The notes under the pieces: generated by a model
What the model saw: the letters and a program-made list of their open reading frames with translations, nothing else
Told to the model about the DNA's origin: nothing
Databases searched by the model: none
Program-made: the position numbers and the translations under genes
In this document: piece by piece, positions 21,501-33,800 of the stretch
How the letters are laid out: every line of letters begins with the position of its first letter
Numbering within the stretch: position 1 is the stretch's first letter
From: Owenia fusiformis
Lineage: Eukaryota > Annelida > Polychaeta > Sabellida > Oweniidae
Reading direction: 5' to 3'
DNA length: 64,000 nt
Assembly (NCBI GenBank): GCA_903813345.2
Contig: CAIIXF020000235.1
Span: forward strand, 332,659 to 396,658

Positions 21501-24060
21501 AAACGTATCTCCTGATGACATTTGGAGTTGTCCACTTGCCAGGAATCTGATAGTGATCAACATTTTTAGAAACCCCGGGATGAAATGATTGTTCCTATTC
21601 TTTGGTGTCAGTTCGTCTTCAAAAAGGTTTATAACCTCTATTAACAATGCTCTCGGCATTTTGTATCTCTGGAGCAGCTCGATGTCATTAAGTGAATCGA
21701 GTGGGATAAACCTATCTCGAAATACTCTTCGGCCAATACGATTGTGGTGATCCAGAATAAAATGAAACATCTTGGTGTTCTTGTACTTTTGCATACGATG
21801 TAGGTGAGATACATATACACTAGGAATACTCAGAACATTAGTGTAGTAGTGGCAAGATTAATTCACCAAACAAGCTTAATTAGCTAGATAAATATTTAAT
21901 TGGCGAAAATCCTATGCTCCAAAGAGCACGAAATATTGCAGGCACCAATCTAAGACGTATACAGTATGTGATGCGTTCTCAATATTTAGAAACAAACGTG
22001 ATTTTTAAGGATTTACAGGCTCAATTAAATGTGTATTTTAATCATATTAAATAAATAAAATTTAACAATTACTTCGATACTATTGATTAATACTTAACAG
22101 GTAGAGAAACGACCGATATAAAACACCGCAAAATATCCATTAACATAGATTTGCGATTTGATTTGCGACAGGGTAAACGTCGTCGCAACTTTTTGTTTAG
22201 TTGCGATCAGAAAATCGATAACTTTGCGTCAGACTTGCGATGCGATGGAATGATAATAACATTTTTGGGAAATAGTTGCGTTGCGATGTCTTGCGATGCG
22301 ATTCGCATGCGATTTTGCGTTGCGACCAGATGATAATGAGGCCTCAGAACACCGAGGGACATTTCATTCATATTGAAGTCATTACAATACACGTTGAAGA
22401 AAAAATGAAAAAAATTGATAGCCAATACTCATAACATCAAAAATAGTTGTAGATAATAGTACTCATAAAAGAGTATTCAGTCTCAAATGATGTGGGATAG
22501 ATAAAATCCAGCCTCGAAGTCCATAGGCAATTCAAAGGGTCAACATCCGTTCGCAAAGCCGTCATCATAATCCATAAAACACAACAATTCACAATGGTCA
22601 TCAGGAAAAAACTATGGCTGGTTTCGATCCCTATTTCTCAACTATTAATGCCATAGACGGGATCCACCTCAGTTTAATGTATCTGATAGATTGACATAAC
22701 AATTTTCCTGCCAAATGAGTGTAAATTGCCAAGTAACAAGACTGAGTGTTCTACAAATTGTTATTCAGCTGAAATAGCTTGATGATTACATTGTACTTTC
22801 AACTCCACTCTTGCAATTTCTTAACCATAATCTTAAACGATATGTGTTTATATATATATGTACCCAACAGACCATTCAAACATGAATTACCTGTAATATG
22901 AATGTTAAGTGCCAGGGAACCTGTCTGTATATTCAATTAATTTTATTTAAAGGGAAAAAGTGCGTAAATGAAGTCTCACTTTTGATCTTCATTGTATTTC
23001 CAATGGATAAATAAGTATATGATCTTTCATTTGACACCAAAAACAGCTCAAACGTACATACCACGTCAGAGTTGACACTAGATCATGAAACAATATTTTT
23101 GATCTATCAATTTATATATGTCAAGTTTTTAGCAATGTCATAGAAAGATGAGATTGTTGTTTGCATTAATTTTCCATTCATTTATGATAGGATTTTCAGC
23201 CATGCGCCACCTTTTAATCCAAGAGTTATTTAAAAACATGCACTTTGTGAAAAGTGGTAATTCACTTCTTTTGATCTCTGAACTGCAAATGCTGTTTTCT
23301 ATGCGAGTAATTTTTTTTCACTTCAGTATTGACCCAAATTAAAGTTTTTATCATATTTGATTGACTGTGTGAGTGACATGTCTCAAATAATATTTTGTCC
23401 CTTTTCCTTCAAAATAGGCGCATTGCCTGTTTAAACTAAATTAGCTTGATGGTCACCTTCAACAATGTCGGAGTGTCCACCACCGCAATTGTCTTCCCCA
23501 CACTGTCTGTTTGATAACTTGACAGATCCAATGGGATAAACTGCCTGTAGGTCAACCATCCACCATGGTTTGTTCTCGAAGTCTGTGTGCATACATGACC
23601 CATGGCCCCAGTCACCATCTTCAACACCGTCAACAGCACGACCAGCATCGAATTGCGAAGATTGTGAGGAAGGTTTCCCTAGCGCCAAATTTTCTGTGTC
23701 TGTACAAAAGAAACATAAGAGATATAATTATATTACTTTATTTTATTTTGTTACATTTCAAAATATCTTTAGCATATATTTTGCATATATATTATAGTAT
23801 CATTACCCAGTCAATGCACATTTTTCATTTTTCTACTCATATACGAATACATTTAACGCACTATACTTTTCTAAACTGATTTGTTGAGATCCAATTGGAA
23901 TGTCTGAATATATTGTAAAGACATGTTGCAAGATCTCACACCACACCCATCATGTTTACATTCAAATTTATATTTACACATATAAATTTCTGACCTGTCT
24001 CCTTCCATACAGAGCCTCTGCATTGTTTTTCAGCTCTACCCGTGTGAATACACAATACAC
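18520..24060 (-). CDS. Gene D: secreted FTP-FTP lectin, partial
   Basis: On the minus strand: a short Cys exon 23995-24060 (A-E-K-Q-C-R-G-S-V-W-K-E-T), class I FTP halves 23457-23699 and 19155-19364, and the first half of a class II FTP domain 18520-18777. All exons are phase 1 to phase 1 with GT/AG borders, so they splice in frame. The class I half has C-M-H-T, PWWMVDL and NRQCGEDNCGG; the second half has FKIEVS, GRYVRVQL and CEVAVFRPSS. The class II half is a close relative of gene A (NNLALGKVATQSS, PWWKVDL, NRQCRGSDNCG). The last exon (FKIEVS to CEVAVFEP) is not seen and would lie in or beyond the gap at 17818-18317. The signal-peptide exon was not located upstream of 24060. A Harbinger transposon sits in the intron that splits the class I domain. 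Confidence 0.8.
19720..22345 (-). mobile_element. PIF/Harbinger DNA transposon with HARBI1-like exon
   Basis: Terminal inverted repeats begin GAGGCCTCATTATCATC and continue CTGGTCGCAA at 19720 and, inverted, end at 22345. Both subterminal zones (19745-19880 and 22150-22330) are filled with GCGAT/TTGCGA motifs in both orientations, likely transposase-binding arrays. The element carries one transposase-like exon on the minus strand. The catalytic DDE part is not recognisable in the remaining 1.7 kb, so this copy looks internally deleted. The target duplication could not be fixed because the end AGGCCT is self-complementary. Confidence 0.8.
21442..21794 (-). CDS. HARBI1-like transposase, N-terminal exon
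   Basis: 117 codons from the ATG at 21792-21794 to a GTAAGT donor after G-C-A-A-G. Features shared with HARBI1/PIF transposases: the L-L-x-R-Y-x-M-P-R leader, L-x-F-L-A-S-G-Q-L-Q and the D-T-F-G-I-S-Q-P-Y-V-S helix-turn-helix-like block. The DDE catalytic domain should follow in later exons but is not seen before the element's end, so the copy is probably inactive. A copy with one visible amino acid difference (S to T in the FLASGQ block) lies at 63327-63679 on the other strand. Confidence 0.8.
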
Positions 24061-25255
24061 CTAAACCAAGGAAATATCAATTATTGGCAATGGAATAAGA
24101 TATAGCCTTGATTATCAATAGTTTATAATTGCTTTTTGATAAACAACAATATGAGGTAGGTCAAAATCGCAACCAGCGATCCTAAATTCACAGAAGATCT
24201 GCTTTTATATTGCAATTCAAAATCAAGTTCTATATTCTGTGGTAAAACTAAAATCATTGATTAATGTGCTTACATATTGCCAAGTACGATTCTATGTTAA
24301 ACATCCGTATGGTTAATCACTTTCACACTAATCTGGGCGAAACTGCTTCGGTCTGGAATATAATATGTAATCAATTACCCGGTCAGTATCAGGCAAACAA
24401 GTTACATTATTTTTAAAAATGGCGAACTGAAGTGCTTTTTCGATATTTTACTTTTCATTGAATTACATCATTTAACCGTACACGAAAGGTCGAGTCCATT
24501 GTTGGATGGTGGCATCCATACTTCATAATTATATGATCATTATATTGAGAGTGGGCCAAAAAGTAATACCCAAGTTAGAAAAACATATATTTATATGTTA
24601 ATCCATGTCATATATTACATATCATTTAAAGGTATTTCATTTCTTAACAATATGACACCTAACAATAAAAAAAAATTCTTGAGGAGTTAGTCAGAGGCTA
24701 AAATTTACATTATATTATATTGATCAATATCAAATGAGCGATTAAAGAGTTACATTTTATAGGTAATTATTGTCGATTTTAATGCCATTTGTCATTTCCA
24801 TTGAATAAAACTAGATTTTTCAACTTACCTTTGGATTGACTTTTCTCCGTTCAAAGGACACGACAAATGTGGAATAAATACGCCTTTTTAAGATGGAAAT
24901 AAATATTTATTCAATACATTAAACTATGGTCTGTGGTTTCATTTTGCTTTGTATATACTAATTAATATAGTTGAAATAACAGCATAAAATTATCTGTTTA
25001 TGCAGACCCTGTCTTTATGCTTTTGAAATGTTACTGAAAACCATAGATTAATATTCTGTGGTTTGATTGAAATAGCATATATTTTTATGGCACGTAGGCA
25101 CTATTACCATTAAACCATGTACAAATAGCAAAGCCATCAGACAGCCTCAAGCTCAGTTTATGGGCATTTTACAATACTTCATTTAATTCATCTCTGATGT
25201 TTTCCTAAATACGGGTTCGTTGTTGATCACTGTCAGCAAAAACACATCTTGGATT
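24061..25255. other. Upstream region of gene D, no exon located
   Basis: AT-rich. A CTTTGGATTG exon-like end with a GTAAGT donor exists on the minus strand near 24830, but no ATG with a hydrophobic leader precedes it. The first exon of gene D was not found. Confidence 0.4.
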
Positions 25256-25480
25256 ACCGAGGTATAAAGTTTTCAAATCTTTGATTACCAAGATATGAAT
25301 CGAGGTTTTCACATACTGGATAACAAAGGTATGACGTTTTCACATCTTAGATTACCAAGGTATGAAGTTTTTACATCTTAGATACCATTTAGGATAACCA
25401 TGGTAGTTTAAACATCTTGGATATTTAAGGTATATGAGGTTTTCACATCTTGGGTTACCAAGGTATGAAGTTTTCATAAA
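25256..25480 (+). repeat. Minisatellite, units of about 30-34 bp
   Basis: Degenerate tandem copies of 'TTTTCACATCTTGGATTACC' followed by AAGGTATGAAG, about seven units. The inverted counterpart is at about 59641-59866. Confidence 0.75.
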
Positions 25481-25917
25481 TGAAAACCAAACTGGCAAGC
25501 GAGTATGGGAAACTTTCCATTTTCATCCAACTTCTAAAACAGGCACAATCAGCATAATTAGTAAGAGCCAACTTACTATTATTGTCAATTCAGAAAACAA
25601 TTATATGACACTTCATTATTCGCACGTGGTAATTGTACGATTTCGAAGGTCTTGTGAAGCATGTAACTTTAATCTTCTCGTCCCTATGCACATGTTCCTT
25701 TCATTTTCCTTTCATTTTCAAATGTTTTTATGTACACATAACCATTAAATTACCTCGACTGTTTTCATTATTCCTTTGTGGTACATGTAGCACTCTTCAT
25801 AGGTTTGCGGTCAATTATGAATAAATTGATATCTACCTCGTCACTTCCCTTGTTTATCAGGCACTTTGTTCTGTTTTCCCTTTGTGAAGATATAGACTTA
25901 CTTTACATTAATGACTG

Positions 25918-26045
25918 GGTCACATTTGCTCCGATTCATTGGCCGGCGCCCGCCCGATTGAGTGTTATGCTCAATATTGTATTCACTTTTGAACAAAATT
26001 CTCAATCGACTGGGCGCCGTCGTGAAAATCGGAGCAAATGTGACC
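25918..26045 (+). repeat. Foldback hairpin, copy 1
   Basis: GGTCACATTTGCTCCGATT at the left pairs with AATCGGAGCAAATGTGACC at the right. Inner arms GGCGCCC/GGGCGCC and GATTGAG/CTCAATC also pair, giving a long imperfect stem around a 50-base loop. It looks like a small MITE carried inside the tandem unit. Confidence 0.8.
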
Positions 26046-26607
26046 AAGGCATAAGCATGGTGACTTTGAAATGGTTTACCATTCGGTTATTTCCTATGGG
26101 ATTTACTGGCTTCTCTCCAATTCTTAATTGATTGCTTATATCACTTTTCTCCAAAGATTCTGCAATTTTCTTTCCCAGAAACCCACATATTCATTGAACC
26201 AAGACCTGTTCCAAAAGCCTTTTCATGCTACTTCTAAAACAGGCACAATCAGCATAATCAGTAAGAGCCAACTTACTATTATTGTCAATTCAGATAACAA
26301 TTATATGACACTCCATTATTTGCACGTGGTAATTGTACGATTTCGAAGGTCTTGTGAAGCATGTAACTTTAATCTTCTCGTCCCTAGGCACATGTTCCTT
26401 TCATTTTCAAATGTTAAAATGTACACATGAACATTTTAATTACCTCGACTGTTTTCATTATTCCTTTGTGGTACATGTAGCACTCTCCAAAGGTTTGCAG
26501 TCAAGTATGTATAAATTTATATCTACCTCGTCACTTCCCTTGTTTATCAGGCACTTTTTGCAGTTTTCCTTTTGTGAAGATATAGACTTACTTTACATTA
26601 ATGTCTG

Positions 26608-26735
26608 GGTCGCATTTGCTCCGATTCATCGGCCGGCGCCCGCCCGATTGAGTGTTATGCTCAATATTGTATTCACTTTTGAACAAAATTCTCAATCGAC
26701 TGGGCGCCGTCGTGAAAATCGGAGCAAATGTGACC
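26608..26735 (+). repeat. Foldback hairpin, copy 2
   Basis: Second copy of the hairpin in the next tandem unit, with one stem mismatch visible (CGCATTTG for CACATTTG). Otherwise it has the same GGCGCC and TTTGCTCCGATT stem blocks. Confidence 0.8.
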
Positions 26736-26910
26736 AAGGCATAAGCATGGTGACTTTGAAATGGTTTACCATTCGGTTATTTCCTATGGGATTTACTGGC
26801 TTCTCTCCAATTCTTAATTGATTGCTTATATCACTTTTCCACAAAGCTTCTGCAATTTTCTTTCCTAGAAACATGTTCCAAAAGCCTTTTCATGCAACTT
26901 CTAAAACAGG

Positions 26911-27990
26911 TACAGTCAGCATATACGAGTAATGCCGTGCCTTGGACTAACTTAAGTTGATGTGATTATTTTCCGATTCAATGCACGATTTTATATCAAA
27001 TCTAGCTTGTATGAAAAATGAAATATTCTAATACTTTCAATTAGAGTTTAGAAGTCACGAATTAGTAGAAATTGAGTTTCAATATTTTTTGAAAAGTTTA
27101 CTACATTCTTCGAAAATTCACCACTAAAATTTTATATTACTAACAACAAAGAAACAATTAATAGAATTGAGTTATGTAGAGCAATTTTTACTCCTACGCA
27201 TCTGAATCCTACATTTGCTATTTGCATAGATCGACAGAATAGCAAACAGTGTACTACTTTGTTCATGATACACAACTTCTTACAGTTTTAATTTTTAATA
27301 ATTTCACACTGAAATTGTTACTCATCTTAACAAAATAAAAATTATCAATTTCATTACAAAGCCATATTTCATACAAACTAGTAATGTAACATCAGGTCTC
27401 CATGACTACTCACTTAACAACCAGATAAATACATTAAATTGATGGAAATAGGTATGGTTACTGTATTCGTTTGTCGAAACCATAACTATATTGTGGTATA
27501 AGACCAGAACATTTGATATTATGATCAAGGAAAATAATTAAACGTCAACACGGGAACAATATGTAATGTAAAGATCATTAAAATAATGAGACCACACTTA
27601 ACATTTCAATACTTTGTGTATTTTGTATATTTTACGTGACTTCTAAACAACATACTTTTAATTATAAAAAGTAAAAGGTACGTACGCTTGCTTTAGGCAA
27701 TTTTTATTATTTATCATAATTAAGATATTTTTTATTACAATTATACGATGATTTATTGGTATTATTTAGGTGTCATTTACAGTTTTAATTTGCTCAACAA
27801 GCAACAAACATACTAACAGTCCTTGTTCACTTTCCCGTGAAGGTAGGGCAATCAGAACTCAGGCCTGAGTCAACACTTTTGTATCGTTTGTTATCGTATT
27901 GATCTTAACAATTGCTCATACACGGTATTATCATCCTAGACAATCTTTGGTGAAATTATATTCATAAACCATGAATATTCCCTCCTTGTA
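26911..27990. other. AT-rich intergenic, nothing recognised
   Basis: No exon, RNA gene or transposon end found. Confidence 0.4.
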
Positions 27991-28412
27991 TTCTTGAAGA
28001 TTCTCCTAAATTATTAGACCTTATTTCAAGAATTGTTCATGGATTCATTGATGAAAATTGAAAGTACTTATATTCTTGAAAATTCTTCAAAATTGTTGGT
28101 TCTTATTTCAAGAATTTTTGATGAATATTGAATAATATATGACTATTCATTATAGTTCTTCAATATTTCCTAGAACAGTGGAAGATTTCCTGAATATGCA
28201 AGATGAATTTATGAAGAATTATGATGAAGTTTTTGTATCCTTGAAAATTCCCCATGAATGCATTGATGAATATTGAAGAACTTATGACTATTCATTAGAG
28301 TTCTTCAATTATTCTCTAGATCAATGGAAAAACTTCCGATTATGCAAGATGAATTCATGAAGAATTATGAAGTCTTTGATTCTTAAAATACTCTAAAATT
28401 ATTAACATACCT
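27990..28412. repeat. Degenerate GAATTCATGAAGAATT-type repeat
   Basis: Many imperfect copies of 'ATTCATGAAGAATTATGAAG' and 'TTCTTGAAAATTCTCC' phrases. The same material recurs at 29173-29356, 30098-30520 and, inverted, at 52740-53343, interrupted by MITEs. Confidence 0.65.
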
Positions 28413-29172
28413 GGGAATTTCGTGTCATAAAGGCTCGTCTGCTAGAGGCGCTGCGAGCGCGCGGCCATTTTGCCGGTCAATTCGGGTCAAATATTGTTCA
28501 ACTTTACACACGATTTTCTAGTAGTTGATGATGCCCTTTAACGTATGTAATGATTTGTATATAAAGCTTACATGTATCTGGATTAATATATTTTTATCCT
28601 GTGCAGTTTAAACAATTCGTTTTCTTCCACCTCTATAAGAAATTACATCATATATTTTTTAGAAAATCAGCGGTAAAACTTGACACTTGTTAGCTATTCT
28701 TTCTCTAATTGTAATTTGAATTTTAAAATTCCGCCTCGGACAAGACACAATTTGTATATTTAGCTAAAACGTGTTTCAAATTTGATAAAGATTCATCCAT
28801 AAATGAAGAAATGCCACCGGCGCAAAAATGTTGTGTTTTCGTCAAATCTTTGCTGACGATGCGGTTTTTAGTTTACGAAGAAATTGCCCCATTGAAGCCA
28901 TAACTTTACTAATATTGAACATATCAACTTGAAATTAACATGATTAATATAAGCAATTCTTTAGAAACACGGTGATGTGTATCATGCATATTTAACTTTA
29001 TATTATGAAAGAAAATCATAGTTTAAAACATCTGAATAGAAAATTTCATTGCAAACATGAAAAAATGACGGGTTGTACTTATACGTCCGTGCGATGTTAA
29101 TACATGTTGCATAGGACGTTGCTATGCACAACAGCGCACCAAGCGGAGGAATAATTATGACGCGAAATTCCC
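28413..29172. mobile_element. MITE of about 760 bp
   Basis: Ends GGGAATTTCGTGTCATAA and, inverted, TTATGACGCGAAATTCCC. It has no coding frame. It is inserted in the degenerate GAATTCATGAAG repeat. The right arm holds only its inner 445 bp (53344-53788) before the match breaks off. Confidence 0.75.
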
Positions 29173-29356
29173 GTGTGTGAATTCCTGTTTCATGAATTTA
29201 TGAAAAATATTGAAGAACGTTTAACGATTCATCACAATTCTTCAAATATGTTCTATAACAGTGAGAAAATTCAAGAATCTGCAAGATGAATTCATGAAGA
29301 TATCTTTGTATTCTTGAAAATTCTCCAAATACAGTATTCGTTATTACATGAATTCG

Positions 29357-30097
29357 TTCGAAAGTATGGGAATTGATATGGCGAACTTTTTGAACACACG
29401 TTTCTCTTAAACCAGTCATCAAACATTTCTGAAAATCTTACAAATTGTTAATTAAATGGCCATCGTTTGAATGGTAACAATATAATTTGAAATAGATACA
29501 CATACTTTCATCTATATTGTTTTAAAAACACATCAAACACTTGTTTTGTTCTTGGTATCATGTTTCCAGAGTGAAGTGAAACATCTTTTCGAACCTTATT
29601 GAAACAAAACGACATAAACTCAACATGTTTAGGTCTCTCAATATTGTTGTACAAAGGAAAGTTTGGTTGATTTTAAAAAAGTATCTTGTTAATGAAATAA
29701 ACGTTTTTTCTTGATTTTTATCTATTTTGGGGGGATTTTGTTTTAATTTTTTGAATACTTTTTTTAGAATCAACCCAAAATTCCTTTGTATAACTTTAAT
29801 ATTGAGAGGTCTAAAAATATGTTGTATGTGCTATTTTGTTCCAACAAGGTTCGGAAAGACATCTTATTTCATTCTCAAGAATTGGTAGAAAGGAGCAAAA
29901 ACAATTGCACTAAAAAACAAAAAATTTTAACAAAAACAATTATATAAAATATTTCTAAATAATTTTCGCATTAGATTGTTGTCAATCAGTCAACATTACA
30001 TAAGATACTATGTTTTTTACAGAATGTTTTCAATGATTGGTTTAAGAGAAAAACATTGTTGAATTCAGTTCTCCATATCGATACCTATCCTTTCGAA
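29357..30097. mobile_element. MITE of about 740 bp, left arm only
   Basis: Terminal inverted repeats TTCGAAAGTATGGG...GATATGG and TTCGAAAGGATAGG...GATATGG, extending imperfectly for about 80 bp (a shared TCTCTTAAACCA further in). The right arm has an intact TTCGAATGAATTC site near 53153 with no insertion. Confidence 0.7.
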
Positions 30098-30862
30098 GAA
30101 TATATAATTGCATCATTATTCTTCAATTGTTACAGCTAAACTTTCAAAATTAATGAAAGATTTATGAAGAATTTTGAAGATGCCTTTATATTCTTGAAAG
30201 TTCTCCAATTTTTAATTTTTATTTCATGAATTATTGATAATTTTAAGAATGTATAACTGCATCATTACCCTTCATTTATTACATTGAACATCTCAGAATA
30301 TGAAAGAACAATATATGAGGAATTATGAATATGTTTTTATACAGTTATATTCTTGAAAGTTCTCTAAAACTCTCTATTCTAATTTCATGAATTTATTGAC
30401 GAATATTGAAAAAAGGATTTAATTATTCATCATAATTCTTTAATTGTTTTCTATAACTTCATAATTCCAGAATCTGCAAACTTAATTCATTAAGAATTAT
30501 GAAGGTACTTGTATGATCAACATATATTAAATGCCTTTGATGCCTTTACAAGATCTAATGGAAACTTCCGAATGAGGTATATCCCACTATTGTTCTTCAA
30601 AATAACTTAATACCAGGTATCAAACTATACCCTCCTTATAAATTGAATCCCTAGCAAATCCAAGTGCTATAACGTCACTATATCTGTAGTGCAAACAAAA
30701 TGAGACAGGGGCGCCCTTTCTTCCTGGCTACACCACTATACCTGCCCCTAGATGGCAACTGTGTATTGTTAGTTTGAAACTATCCAATGATCTTAAAATG
30801 AAAGTTTGCTTGAAATTACAGAACATAGGTAGAACCTACCCGTTTAGCCCATAGACGCAACA

Positions 30863-33800
30863 ATGTGGAAGTTTTGTTCGCTATTATTTGTGGCCTGTTG
30901 TAAGTTCACTGATTATTAAACTTTTACGTCTAATGTAGTTAATCACTCTCAAAACAGTGCAATCGTCAACGAAATATGTAATGATATTCTGCATTTTTGC
31001 AATTTTTCGACTCTTATCAGCTGTATTTTACTTTCAGCTCGAGCTTCTAAATTGTCATTACCTATTCACTGATCTTAATTACTACAAGCATATTCAGAGT
31101 TACATGTTAGGTAAGCACCTAAATTATAGAACCCTGAATTATAAAATAACCACATGTTTTAGGTTTATCGTTTTGTAAAGCAGATAAACCATGGTGTGGA
31201 GGCACTATCTGGAAGGAAACAGGTATTCAACTATCAACAATCGATTCAATAGTTTCGTCAATTTGTTCAAGAAAAGCGTTTATTCGGATAAACAATTATT
31301 TTTGGAAATGATTTTGGTTACATTTTTTCTTCATGGTTTAGTAGATAAGTATCTTCACAGTGTTTTCTATGGATAGATAGATTTGTGAAATTGCATGTGT
31401 GATTTAGATGTCCAAAATTTGGCCCTGCGTAAACCTGCCTCCCAATCCTCATCATCGACATTGAATGCTGGTCTTGCTGTCGATGGTGTAGAGGATGGCG
31501 AATACAACCATGGCTCATGCACCCATACTCACATGACAACCATGAATTGGTGGATGGTTGACTTGCAGGATATTTATCCCATTGGATCCGTCAAGCTGAT
31601 AAACAGGCAATGTGGCGTAAACAATTGTGGAAGTCCCCCAGCCGATTATGAACCACTAGTAGAAGGTATATTTCCTAATTGATGAAATTTGGTAACCAAA
31701 ATCCCCATCGAAGTACAGTGTATACATCAGAGACATATACAATTTATATAATCATATAATATGTTTTTGTATACATTTAGTGCCTTTGAATATAACGGTG
31801 GTTATCTAAAAAATACATAATAGATATATGATACAGCTACAGTGTCAAGGGGAAGATATAGATAATATACAGTGTGTCTCAAAAAATGTTACACTTAGAA
31901 AAAGTTCAATATGTTTCATGACTTTGACTTTTCCCCTAAAATATACTTAGATACCAAAACACAAAGCTTTCTCGAATAATTTGACACCATCAGATTCAAA
32001 ATCTGTCTATGATTAGCTGCACAGGACAGATTTTATAGACGCATGTGAAATCTGATTTGCGCCAGTTTCTCAGTGGCTGGACATGTGGTGATCAATTCTT
32101 TTTTGGTTTGAATGACGTGGATAGTGATCTTGATATGACCAATGATCCAGTTGTTTTGGAAATCAGAAGATAGAATTGAATTACCAAATGGATTAGCCCC
32201 TGGGGTCATCCCACTTTACATTCTTGATTTTTTGAAGGGCCTCTGAAAGCGCTTTACGGCATCACAAACTGACCTAAATGAAATTCTGCAAAAATAATTG
32301 ATGGAATCAGTGTGATATTACAATGCATGTGCACATGGGCAAGGGTACCTCAGATTTACTTTGGAGAACATGTTGAGGGGACCACACGTTTATGTGGATA
32401 GACACAATAATCATATGTAAGACAAATGGGAAAATTACAGAATGACTCATTTAAAGGTCAAGGTTCTACTCAGAAGAAAGTTAAATGTTAAAGAAACTTT
32501 TCCTCTTTTGTCATTTGGTCCATCCAATCACTTAGAAGTTGGCGCAAGTCAGATCTTACTATGGGACGCTAAAAGCTGTCCTGTGGAGCCAATCAAGGAC
32601 AGGTTTTGAATCTGATGGTGTCAAATTATTCGAGAAAGATTTGTCTTTTGGTATCTAAAGTATATTTTAGGGGAAAGTCAAAATTATGAACGATATTGAA
32701 CTATTTGTAAGTGTAACATTTTTTGAGACACACTGTAATATACATAAATGACTAAATACAGATGTACATCTGAAACCTATCAAAAATGGAACACAAATAT
32801 CCAAATTGTTCAATCACGCATGAAGAGGCATAATTGACACAACTACATATATAAATGAGGGGCAAACATTTCAATAGAAACCGTGTAATTCATTCACAGT
32901 AAACGTTGTACTGAATAACTAGAAACTGTATCACAAACTAAAATAAATTACCTTAGCACACATGTTATGCTGCAGGAGGTTAAACGTGTGTTTAATAACG
33001 ACTAGTATTTTTCACTTTTTATAGATCATCTTCAAAATTTCAAAATTGAAGTCAGCAAAGACTCTAAAAAGTGGAAATTATGTACCTACTTCAGAAGTAC
33101 ATTGGAATCTTGTAAAAAAGGCTGTCAGATGTTCTACTGTCCAAGTGGATTGAAAGGGCGCTATGTTAGGATTCAGCTGCAACACAGGGATTTATTATAT
33201 CTATCACTCTGTGAAGTTGCTGTTTTTCGGCCATCAAGTAAGGATTTTATTTAAGATGAATATAACGACAATGTACCAGACACATCGCAATATCCTGATA
33301 ATACAAGCATGTATAATGTTATATGGTCTCATTATGTTGTAGAATTAAACAATCTTGCACTTGATAAAGTTGCAACACAGTCATCGATTGATCAAAACAT
33401 TAGTACAAAGGCTGCCGCGGCCATTGATGGCAATGTAGATGGCGACGTTGAACACCTGTCTTGTATTCAAACCAGAAGTGAGAGAAAGCCATGGTGGATG
33501 GTCGATTTACTTTCTCAGTATGCCATTGGGTCCGTGGCTGTGTTTAATAGGCAATGTCGTGGTCTTAAGAATTTTGGCAAAGATCCTCTTCGTGTGGAAG
33601 GTGGGTAGTATCTAGTATGCATAATTGTATTACAACGCGTAAAATAAAATAACTATCTAGTTTTATTTTCGCAATTCACCAATATTTAGTATTGTCAGTT
33701 TTGATCCATTCATCATTATCTTGATACTGAGAAATACAGTTTGTTTCCCGTGACCTATTTTCAATTTCCAACTTAAATAATATTTTTAGAACAACTACAA

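Larger units (their letters stand above)
21121..25604 (+). repeat. Left outer arm of the giant inverted repeat
   Basis: Matches 59517-64000 in reverse complement. Paired positions always sum to 85121 (tested at the HARBI1 exon, the FTP exon, the short Cys exon and the end at 25604), so there is no net length difference over about 4.4 kb. The match runs to the right end of the window, so the true arm is longer than shown and probably includes 19.7-21.1 kb. Confidence 0.95.
25513..26910 (+). repeat. Tandem duplication, unit about 0.69 kb, two copies and a partial third
   Basis: The unit beginning 'ACTTCTAAAACAGGCACAATC' occurs at about 25530 and 26228, and its start again near 26898 (ACTTCTAAAACAGGTACAG). 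Matching internal landmarks are about 693 bases apart. Only the first 90 bases are present in the right arm, where a DIRS element is inserted at the same point. Confidence 0.85.

Noticed and set aside
23565-23879. Frames antisense to the class I FTP exon, also at 61242-61556
   Set aside because: Antisense shadows; the sense strand has splice sites and the FTP motif.
25918-26045. Hairpin considered as a microRNA precursor
   Set aside because: The stem is longer and the loop larger (about 50 bases) than a typical precursor, and it sits in a repeat unit. A MITE is more likely without small-RNA data.
25434-26821. Overlapping plus-strand frames of 100-160 codons in the tandem duplication
   Set aside because: They run through the hairpins, repeat with the unit and show no domain or codon pattern. 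They are chance frames in a repeat.
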